Source: Euleptes europaea (Eukaryota > Chordata > Lepidosauria > Squamata > Sphaerodactylidae). Taken from it: 64,000 bases of DNA. Position 1 is the first letter of the stretch. Each line of letters opens with the position of its first letter. Made by a program: the position numbers and the translations under genes. The stretch is from contig NC_079314.1 of the NCBI RefSeq assembly GCF_029931775.1, forward strand, positions 72,903,879-72,967,878, written 5' to 3'. The notes below the pieces were generated by a model. The model was not told where the DNA came from. It did not search any database and saw nothing but the letters and a program-made list of their open reading frames with translations. Shown in pieces: positions 27,501 to 39,500 of this stretch.

Positions 27501-30500
27501 GCTGTATCATTTTGTGCTTCCTAGACTGATTTGAAACCGTCAGAATGAAAACTACTGCACAGAATGAAAACTATTGCTTCTGCAACAATTAATTTATAAG
27601 AACTTACTCCAAAGTGATCATATTCAAGTTTTCGTTTTCCAATTTCTTTGCTAGCCAGTGCTTTTGCTCGTGCAAGCTCTTCTCCGTATTTTAATGCCAG
27701 TGCTTTCTTCACTGTTACACGCTGCTGGACTCTGTGAATCTGAAGCATTTTGACATTTTTCAGTAAATGCCATGTTGGATGCAAAGGATATAAACTGATA
27801 AAAATATCACCAGCACTCATCTTTAAGCACAAGAAAGCTCTAGAAAATTATTGCATCTAGACTAGAATATTTACACAGCAAAAGAAAAAATAATCTTACT
27901 TGTTCTTGAAGTTTCTTCAAAAATACCCTATTGGCATTTAATATCTTCCCTGTTGCTTGCAGCTGCTCATTAAGTTTAGCAATCTTGCTTTCAGCGAGAC
28001 GAACAGACTCTTTCTTCTTCGCCTCTTGCTGTAGGAGATGTTTCAACACAGACTCATCTTTCATCAAGAGAAGCCTGTCAAAAAGGGAATTGAGTTCAAG
28101 TCCTACATTTATTTCAAGAGATAACACCTGTCGGAGACCAGGCCAGCATGCTCTCACCTCCAAACAAACGAAAGCATTTACATTGCTTCTTCTGCCACAT
28201 GAACTTAAGGCCTTGTATAAATAGTTGTTCTGCTTTTAATTGAAATGTATGGTGCAAAAGTGCACAAGTTTAAGAAAATTTAAATGCTAAACAGGAAAGA
28301 TATGCCATACTGAGCAAGCCTTGTTGGTTAGTCAAGTTAGCGACTGAGTTATGGTATGATCGCCATCTTCAAGTATTTGAAGGGTTGTCATATAGAGGTT
28401 GGATCAGAGTTGCTTTCTGTTGCCCCAGAAGGTCAGACCAGAACCAACAGCTTCAAATTAAATCAAAAGAGTTTTTGACTAAACATCAGGAAGAATGTTC
28501 TGACAATTAAGAGTGGTTCCTCAGTGGAACAGGCTTCTTCAGGAGGTGGTGGGTTCTCTTTCTTTGGAGGTTTTCAAGCAGAGGATACCTGGGCCATCTG
28601 ATAGCAGTGCTGCTTTTGTGAACTTAGACAGATCACGAGAGAGAGAGAGAGCAGGAAGGGATGAGTCAGTGCTTGGCTCTTACATGTCCAGGATAATGCT
28701 GATTGCCACTTTGGGGTCAGGAAGTAATTTTCCTCCAGGCCAGATTGGCCAGGGATCTTGGAGGTTTTTTTACCTTCCTCTGGTGGAATGTGTGTGTGTG
28801 CGGGGGGGGGGGGGGAGAGATGTGTGAATTTACTGCTGTGGATGGCACAGCCAGGGTGCAACTGAGCCACCTCCTGAGCGGCTTGCTGCACTATAGCCAG
28901 CAAGCCAACAAGGAACACTCCTCCAACCCCATGAAACTGCTGTATGCAGTTCCACAGGCTGCAACCACCATTTTTACCAGCGTAAGTTTGCGCTGGCACA
29001 AGTGGCCATTCCCAGGGCGAAAGGGCTCAGGGAGGGGCCATGGCTCAGAGGTAGAACATCTGCTTGGCATGCAGAAGGTCCCAGGTTCAACCCCCGGAAT
29101 CTCCAGTTGAAAGGACCAGGCAGTAGGTGATGTGAAAGACTTCAGCCTGAGACCCTGGAGAGCCGCTGCCAGTCAGAGTAGACAATACTGACCTTGATGA
29201 TCCGAGGGTCTGATTCAGTAGAAGGCAACTTCATGTGAGCCAACTAATGTCAGCCCCACCCCTGGGAATGCCCCCTTTTGCACCCGTGCGAGCCGCAGCT
29301 GTACTGGCATCCATGCATGGTGCTGCCATGCTGCTTCCCAGCGTAGGTGACCCAGCACTGGTGCACATGCCCACTTCACCTGCGCAAGTGCCATTTATGC
29401 CAAGATCACACCGCCTCCCAAGTGCTTTCGCCCTCCCCCCTTAGGATTGCACTGCAAGTATTTCTGTGTAGGATTAACATTACAACGAGAAAACTTACTT
29501 GTGTTTTTTGAGTTTTGCTTCTGCATCTGTAACTTGCTTCGTAACTAATGCTATTCTACCAACTCCATCAACTTCACCATCAGAGTTCGCTGGTGATGGA
29601 CTTGCCTTCAAAGGTTCAGCTATTATTAAGCGTTGCTTCTCCCGACTAAAAGATTCAAATATACATGTTCTTTAAAAATGTGTATTTTTTAAATTATACA
29701 CACCAAACTCAGAAAATTATATTCGAAGAATGTAAGATCAAGTTTGTTGTCACTGACTACTTGTAGGTCATCTAGCAAAATAATTTAAACAAAGAATAAT
29801 TTGTTCTGACTAGAACATCCCCACCCAACAGAGATTTCAGTAATTGTTATTTCCTACCAACTTCAATTACTTTTCTAGAATGTTATCTTATAACAAAAAC
29901 ATACTTGGCAATCTCTTCTTTTAGGAGTCTGTACTCTATCTTCTTATCTTCCGGTAAGGCCTCAGGGGTTCTCATGGGATTATTTTCTTTTTCTGACATT
30001 AAAGGTGTTTTGGGCTTTGATGCCTATAACAGAAAGATTCAAGACAACAAACATTGCATGTAGTCATTTAAACAATTCAAGTCACTGAAGAAAGGGAGGG
30101 AACTGATACTAATGTTCCTTCTGTATAGTAAGAATGAGTATAAGCATAAAATAGCTAATTCCTCCACGGACTCAGAAGATGGGTCCAGCCAACTTTAATA
30201 TCCTTTTCTGGAGAGGAAGTTCCTTCCCAGTTTTGAAGACACTTTTAGCAAGAGCTAATGGAATAAATTAACCGGTATTATAAAACTTGAATACCTATAG
30301 GACTGAAAAGGTTAAGTAGCAGAAAAACCTGAAACTACAATAGCTTTAGACCTTACTGCAGTCTGCTCTAGCAAAATATCCTGCAATCATTCACCACCAC
30401 CCCAAAGCTACATGGTCTGCTCGTGGGTCAGTCTGATTCCTCTCCTATATATTAGACTGGAAGAATCTTCACAGTAAAGCCATTTTCCCAATGTCACTGA

Positions 30501-33500
30501 ATGATCACAAAGCAGGCAGGATAGAGACACTGCAAAAACAAAGCAACATCTCAAGGTGGGTTCCAGAGCAAACAGCCTCTGGGCAAGCCTGAAATCTCTA
30601 CTATATCATAGAATCATAGAGTTGGAAGGGGCCATACAGGCCATCTAGTCCAACCCCCTACTTAATATCATACACCACCTTAAGGGTACATTTTAAATTG
30701 TTAGCAACTTTGGCAGCCCTTGCAAGGGCAGAAAGGCAGGATACACATTTTGTAAATAAAAAATAAGAGGGCTTCAAAAGAAGAATATGGCAACAGATAA
30801 AAATTAAGAAAGAGGTCCATCTGGACACTCTCTACCATACACACTTACCTCCACAGTTCTTCTAGCTTCTTTGATCATAGATTCTAGACCACCAAACACA
30901 CTAGTGGCAGAGTTAGGTTGTTCTACATCAGATTCACTATCATCTGAATTATTCAGCGTAATCACCACTGAGTTGTGTTTTGGAAGCTACAGAAATAGAA
31001 AGTTATTTGAGCAGACCGGCACAGCATTTATATTTTTAACTCTACATAGCAACAGCCTAACAACTCTGTAGTAGTGCCCCCCTTCCCCAACAGTTTGTTG
31101 TTCAAGTTAACACTTCCCTATGTTTTACATAACAGCAGCACGCTATTCTTCACATTAGGGCAAGGACACATAACTAAAACGGATGAGAAGTACCGTCCAT
31201 CAAATATAATAATCTGTTCAAAATTATATATATCTTTATAATGACAAAGTACTAGAATATTCTTCTACAAAAACACTTACTGCATTGTCCTTTAAAAAGA
31301 ACAGATTATAGAAGTCAAACTAGGCCTGCTGTAATAGACTACCAAACAAACAAGCATGAGCAAATGCCTAGGATTCAGTTTGTGCCCAACTTCAAAACAA
31401 AACAAAAATGTGTAAATCAATATAATGCATGTTTCATACCCAGAACTAGTTACAAATGTTTAATTACCATGATCACTGTTCTTGGGGGCCTTGGTACTCT
31501 AATAATCTTGGTGTTCTTTGTACGAGGCTGAGACACTGTATTAATACTGACTGCTGCAAGATTGCTTCTTGGCAAAGAATGGGAATTATTGAGGACAGGT
31601 GGTGAAGGTGGACCACTATTACTTGAGTTTTCCTAGTTAAGAAAACAGGTACAAGCAACAGATCAGGAACAGTACATTAGCAAGCGGCATATGTATATTT
31701 AATTGTTATGGTACATAATTAAATTCTCAAATAGTAGGAGCAAACAATACAAAGTATTTAGCCTGAACAAGCACCAGCTGACTGCTGTCAAATGAGCTGA
31801 ATCTTCAATGACAGCAGCAAGTTTATAAATGGCTTTCATTTGACTAAAATTAGAACAGCAGTAAATAATCCTATTTTTCCTTAGAATTCCTCAGGTTTAC
31901 AATTTGAATAACCTTACTAATTTTCCAGTAAGGACACTAGAGGCAAAGCCAACATCAGGGTTGAGTGAATTTTTTTTTAATGGCAGCCACAGCATTGTAA
32001 CAAATGTCTTTGGCCACCCATCACATTCAAGCTGTTCAATTTCTGGCTTACATTTTTTGCTTTGTTCAGGTGAAACCAGAGCACTTTGGAAAACAACAAA
32101 TTCGCTCCTACTGCAAACTATCATGTGGCAAGGCTGCCCTCTCATGGTTATATTTAGAACTTACTTCTGGTTTGTAAGCTCGTTTATTTGCCAGAGATTT
32201 AAGCAATTCTTCTCGTAGCAACATTTCTTCCTCTTCTTCCTCATCTGCAAATGGAGGCTTTGGTGGCTGTTCTGGTTCTTCAGGTGGAAGAGGAGGAAGA
32301 GGAGGGAGAGGATCTGAAGAAACACTTGAAATGCCTTCAACATACAATTGGCTCATTGATGGTTGGGCCTGAAGTACATAGGAAAAAGATAAATTATTGC
32401 TTGAGCCTCCCAAACAGTGTGAGAACTTAACAGACAATACCAACATTACATGCCAGAACAAAAGAAGTTCAGCAAACCCAAAGCTAAGAGATTATACTGT
32501 AGACAATTAAAGAAACAATTCTGATCGAGAAGAAGTCCAATCTCAATAATTACCACAAAGGAAAACTTCCAGGATGGCCAGGAAAACCACAAAGTCTACA
32601 AGAATATTCGAATTGTTCCTAAATTACATAGGGAAGATCTAAGGATATCGCTAAGGATATCTACAAAACTATTTCAGTCATACAAAATCACTTACTGAAA
32701 CTTGTGGTGCAAGTGGCAGTGAAATTTGTGGAATGACAGGAGGGAAGTATCCAACAGGGCATTCAAAGTATGAAGGCTGTACTGGAGAAGATGCTTAAAA
32801 GGAATTACACAAAAGTTGTGTCACAACACACAATATTTTGAAATACGGTGTTTCTTAAAGCACCCTGCTTTTAATAGTTTAACCGTGTGTTTTTGTGAGA
32901 AGCCGACAAACCTCTGGGCCAAATTCAGACTGAATTGACAATTTACACCAATTCCTCCTTCCCACAGCAGACCTCCACTCAGGATTTTGTGGAGATCAGT
33001 GGGCTGCAGTAGGGCAGATGTGGGGGGAGGTGGCAGGAAGGTTGAATATTGCCACTGGAAAATTTAGTCTGGAGCCAAGCATCTGTTTAATTTGTCATAA
33101 TGTCCGAGTGTAGTCAGAGTTCTTGGACGCTAACAGAGCATTTTAAAAAATGCATCTTATATATCTCGACATTCTATGCTAAAGTTATCCCTTCCCTTGC
33201 TAAGAAAATGCCAATAATACAACTTACTGCAAAGAAGGAACAATCTTCCTTACATTATCAGCATACAAAGAAAACCAACTATCTCATCCCACATAGGACA
33301 TTAACAGGCTGAACTACATTTGAAAAGCAAAGTTCCCACTTGCTTTAGTTAAGTGCCTTTTGACTTACACGCATTTGAGAAGGAAACTGCTTCAAGAATA
33401 GAACAAAAACACAAGCAAACTGGGAAGCCAAGGACCATCAAGAATTAAGTACACAATTAGAAGATGTAAACATTGAATTTCCACATATTTGGCAAATTAG

Positions 33501-36500
33501 CAGAATAAATCTCTGTATAAGTAGATTTTATTTATTTGCAATATCTCTATCTACCTCCCCAAAAACCTTGTTATGACAGCTAAAAACAAAAATCACAATT
33601 TGTTTAAAACAAATAAATTGATAGAATTATGACAACAAACCCCTCAGCAGTAAAAAACCAAACCAAACAGAGGGCTGATAGTAAAAAGTTAATAAAAGTG
33701 GATAAAAACTCAAGTTTCACCCAAGTTAAAGTCCAGTTGCTGAGTGAACGTCTCTAGTTGTAAGATATGCCATTATCTCTCATATGTAAAAGACACATTG
33801 TTCATCTATAAAAGCATCAGTTCAGCTCTCATACAAGGTCGAGTGAATTGTTTTTTAAACAGCAGGTTTTCATGTGAATTTACAGTCTAAAATACCATCG
33901 ATTTGCTGAAGTGGAAAAAAACCACACTGAAATTCTGCAAATAAAGAAGGACCTTAGAGAAGAAGAAGCAGTTTAAACATCCTCAGCCTCTGATAACATG
34001 ACCTAATTACTTTGATATATAGAATCAGCTCTGCAGATTTAAAAAAATAAATGCATTGGGGCAGCAATTCTTAAACTGTAATTCATGGTATGCCCTTAGG
34101 TGGTCCTCAGGAATATGAAAAAAAAAGACTGGATGACTTTTCCAAACCACAACACTGACACACGGATTAAAATATGCCTTGAAGAGCAATGCTTTAAATG
34201 GCAAACATCTGTGAGAACATGTGCAAACCTAGCAACACTGTCTCTTTCCCTTTTTGGTACAGCTGCATTCGAGTGTGGGAGGAATGACATTTTAACAACA
34301 AAATTGTTCAAGCAGTTTTTCTCGTAACAGGCTAAAGAAAATGAATAAACAGAAACAGAAGTATTCAATATAAATTTTAAAATCATCTAGTTTAGGAAAA
34401 CGGCAGACAGATATTCTAATCCAAATATTAAATACTACCTACCAGGAGAATTAGTTTCACTCTCTGTGTCCATAGCAACCTCATCGTAATTGTCATATTG
34501 ATAGATCCCTCCTGCACTCTCGATAGATTGCTTATCTGGTCGCCTCAAGTCTTTATCTGAGGACTAAACAAAGGTGTTTTGTATTTTTTCAGTTTTGCAT
34601 ACTTTTTGGCTTACTTGTATACAGCTTTAAGGTGATATAGGAGATCCAGTGGGGAAAGGAGAGCTATACGCAGCTAGGGCTGAGGGGGAGAGGAACATCT
34701 ACTGGAAAATGAAATGGAAGACAATGATCCAGCATCTGCTCCCCTAGTGTGTCTTCCCCAATCAAATTAGGAACATTCTTGATCGCTTACGAGTAAAATG
34801 TGTACTACTGAAAAATCTGATAACTGATTTCACAAATACTATTTGTCCCTACAATGTCTGTTTCAAATGACTTTGCGTCAAAAGGCACAGCAAGCACAGG
34901 TTGTCTGTGGCTATGAGGCCTACGCCTGGCTTTTATTTGCTGCAACTTGTGTCAGGTTTTAAAAGGGGTTAACAGTTCTAATATTTTCCTCAAGGATAGA
35001 CATTGCATGCTTTATCACAAATGGATCTGAAATTATTCTTGGCTGTTGCAGAGTCAAAGCAAAACATAACTTTTCCAAGTAGACTAAATCATATTACAAT
35101 CATTTTCAAATATATTGGATGACAAGTCTCTTATCCCTCTCCACACCTGCAGAACTAGTCACAACTCATTCCCAATGGATGTTAGAACAAATGGAGTTAA
35201 GTACTGTACAGCATTTGACGAATTCCTACATAAAAACAACTGTGAAGAATTATGATAACAGCCCAGTCCTATACACAGTTATTCAGCACAGGGTTTTTCT
35301 TCAGCTAGCTACAGATTTACAGTTTTGTCCAGACCACTAGCACCCTCAAGCTATCAATATTACTGCTTTCTTTAAAAACAAAGAAAGTGTTTTGGGGTTT
35401 GCTCCACAGACATCTACATTTTCTATCATGCTGATGTAATTTCCGTATATAAAATGTTTCCCAGAAGTACATAACACATCTCTGCAATGGTCTTTGCTCC
35501 TATGAAACAGTTAAGTAATAAATAAGAGCACTCATTGGCCACATAGCACTATCTCAAAAACCCACTGACAAGGTCCCATCCTCTTCCCCATTTGGGGCCT
35601 GCAAATCATGCATATTATCTGCAATACCACTGCTCTTGATAATCCCACTTTACCTTGCTTCTTGATCGCATCTTTCCCCCAACCAGCTTCATGAACCTAT
35701 TGTACTGTTCTTCTTGATTAGAAAGATCACGGATTTTTCTTATTTCCTCTTCCCTTTTTCTTCTTTCTTCCTCTTCCTCTTGTTTCCGTTGCTCTTCTTC
35801 CTTCTGACGCCTTTCTTGCTCTTTCTGTTGCTGCAGTTTTTTCCATACCTTTGTTTGTTGTTTCCTCAATGCTTGCTTAGCTTTAAAATAAAAGTATTGG
35901 GTAATTAAGTGTAATTAATTTCTCCAAATGCATACAGAACAGAGAATGTAGTGTATCCAATACTAGACACTACTCTCTGAAAACCAATGCAAACCAATTT
36001 ATGATTCACCTGCAGTGCTAGTTTTTTTGGCAGAATGTGATTTTGTACTGGTTTTGACCTTCTGCTGCACAGTTTTTCCTTTTGTTAGTTTTTCTTTGCT
36101 TTCTTTCATAACTTGCTGCTCTTTCTGCTGCCACTTTCTACTAGCGGACTGTAGAGCCAGGAGCCTTAGTTGCAACTCTGACATCTCCTCTTCTTCATCG
36201 AGCAGCTTCTTTGGTGGGAAGAAAAGGATATAACAATCTCTCAGCTTTACATTCATCACTAAACTGATCAAAAAGCCCCTCAACCCCACTCTAAAGATTA
36301 AAACAACAGAAGGGTGATGTGCAAACATCAAGTTTATATTTTGTCAGAAGTGCCAACTCTTGATTTTACAGGCTACAGTCATCGTTTTTCTTACCTTCAC
36401 TGCTGCAGCATCTGAAGGGCTAAGGTTTTGATCTGCTTGTTCTTTTTCATCAGCTGCTGGTACAAAGAGTAGCATTTTCCCAAGTTTAATGACAAAGCCA

Positions 36501-39500
36501 AATATTTGGAAGCAAATTAATTAAAGTGCATTAAAAGTCACACTTGTTTCAAAATATACAAAGTAGTATTTATATTATTAAGGAGCCCCGTGGCGCAGAG
36601 TGGTAAACTGCAGTAGTGCAGTCCAAAGCTCTGCTCACGACCTGAGTTCAATCCCGACGGAAGTTGGTTTCAGGTAGCCGGCTCAAGGTTGACTCAGCCT
36701 TCCATCCTTCCAAGGTCAGTAAAATGAGTACCCAGCTTGCTGGGGGTAAAGGGAAGGTGACTGGGGAAGGCACTGGCAAAACCACCCCGCAAACAAAGTC
36801 TGCCTAGAAAACGTCGGGATGTGACGTCACCCCATGGGTCAGGAATGACCTGGTGCTTGCACAGGGGACCTTTAACCTTTTAGGTATATTATTACAAAGC
36901 CTGGGTATCTGGTTCTCACAAAGTTTCAAGGTGCAAAGTTCTGGGACTGGTAACAAGCAAGATGCCTCCAGAAATCCATTTTCCTTTCTTAAATTTATTT
37001 ATACCCCAGAAACACAGTGTGGACACTGGAGAAAAGATAACCAAACAGGCAGCCTAGTCACAACAAGAGATATGAAGAAATGGACAAAAGCTGGGGGGTG
37101 GGGATATTGGGTTCCTCCCATCAAGAGAATTTTTGCCCCATCTTCCCAATGGAAAAACTGGGGCACTCTGAGAAAAACTACAATCAAATACTTTCTCTTA
37201 TAGAGTGAGTGAAATGCTTTTAAAAATGTATAAGACTCTACATATTCCCAATTGCCTGTGCCCACTAACATGCATAGGATGGGTTTGTCTGTCCACACTC
37301 CCTCCACGAGGCTGCATAGCTTTTTCCAAAGATAGAATGGCAGTGAAATACATGGCCCTATGTATACAGGTTGTGGATATTGCCCCAATCTACTCCAATT
37401 GCAGTAACTACAACTTGTTCACATGACTCCTACAGAATAGGTAAAGGACAGAGAACATGCTAAAAGATACTAAACAAAATGAGGAAACAGAATCCCTTTT
37501 TATCTCATCATTAAAATGTTACTCTAAATTTTCCAATAAATGCCAAAGTAATCAGCAATTCAATCTGTACTTACAAATTAACATTTCACCTAAAGTTACT
37601 TTTTGCATAAAAAAGGCAGGTTTCCAATTTTAGAAATCAAATTCCATAATTATGACGCTTTTACAAGTAAATAGAAGTTACCCTCGTTAGAATCCAGTAA
37701 TTCAGTTTTTTGTGATTGTTGCTTTATTCCATCTTTTGCTTTCTTCAGCTTGCTTCTCTCAGCTAACGCAGGCAGTTTTTGCCTGAGAGGTTTCAGTTCA
37801 AATGCCTGAAAGGTTAATACTTGATTCTTCTCCTCACTTCCAGCATCTTCACTTCCAGCATCCTTTGTAATACTGACATTATCTACAACCATTTGGACCT
37901 CAAGACTGGCTGTTTTATCACCTTGCTGAGGAGTTTCTTCCTTGTTATTCAGAGCCAGTTTTTCATCTTTATTAATATATTCAAGTTCTAGTTGAATCTG
38001 TTTATATTTCAGCAGCAGATCTTCAAAGCTTTCTTCATTATCATTTTTAAATGAATAATTCTGTTTTCTAGATGGAGACTTTCCAAACATTTTAGCTGCT
38101 TCGTATATTAAGGAAGTAACATGGAGTAGGTATATCATCTATCACCATTAGCATAAAGCCAATATGAACAATACATAGCCACTGACATTTAAATTTATCC
38201 TGGTTTAGTTTTATGCTGAAGCGGCTTTCAAAATCTTTCATTCCCCACCCACTCTCCCCCTCTAAATAGCTGAGGCTAATATTGCAAGTACAACTATCTT
38301 AGTACTTTGCAGAGAATCCCTGCCCTCTATGGAGGAAACACTGGCCTTTCATGCACGGTTGTTTCTGTCGGTCAGGCCACAAGTACTTCAGGGCTTTGTT
38401 TTCATTATACATGTACTTTGCAACCTTTAGAAGTCGCTTTGCTCTTCCCTCATGTTCCCGGCATTTTGAGGATGCTGTTTACCAGAGTTTAATGTCTGCC
38501 TCAACCCCAAATCAAAAGTTGGTCCTGTGCATACTTGTCAATTCGGAGTTTTCTCCCCACACCCATTCTTGCTTCTCCCTCTCACTTGTCTTTCCCCTCA
38601 TCCAACCCCTCCAATCAAAACTGGAATACTATGAGGCTGCTTATTTGGTCATTTTTACAGTGAGTGTTGTTCAGTTTCAGACCTCAGCCTGAAAGAAAAA
38701 GTTTTCTTTGCTTGTGACTAGCAATGAGGCTTAAATAATCACAAATGACCTATGCAGCTGCTTATTTGGTCAGTTTCACAGCAAGTGTTGCTCAGTTTCA
38801 GACCACCCTGCAAAGTGATTTTAGAATTCAACTGCAAATACTGGGCAACAAGAAAGCAGCATATCCAACGGAAACAACCCGTCCATAAAAGGGCATTGTC
38901 ACAACAAGCCTTGATTGTTCCCCCATGAGGTGTGCCCACTTTACCGGCAACCAACCCAGGCAATACCATCTTCTAAAACAGTATCATAATAATGCTGGAC
39001 ACTACCAAGATGTATTTTCTTGCTTCCTGGTGGTAGGTCTACTAGCCTAAGGGGTCAAATAAACCTCAGTTTTCCTAATTTTGAAGTTCTGTTTGCAAGC
39101 CATCAGATCCTATCATTCAGTCTAAAGAGAAGAGGGAGAACTTCTCACTTCGACACTGTGATACTCAGGACGGCTATGCTTTTTAAAAGTGTATTTTTTG
39201 TGCCAAGACAAGCTGAAATTTGTGATTACATTACCTTATTTTGTATTATTTATTCTACAACTTTCTCATTCAGATATTATGGCTTTCCCAGACCTGGAGA
39301 TCACCAAAGCCTACCCATAACCACCAGACATCTCGTAAAAGCCAACTTCAGATTTCTGATTTCAACAGGCATTATTCTCAAACCTTCAAGCATATGCTTA
39401 AAAACAAATGTTAAAACTTGCTTTAAAAAAAGAGAGAAGGCAGAGATTGTCAGTAAGGTGAATTCTACAGCTAATCTACATTTTGTAAGTTTTCTATGCT

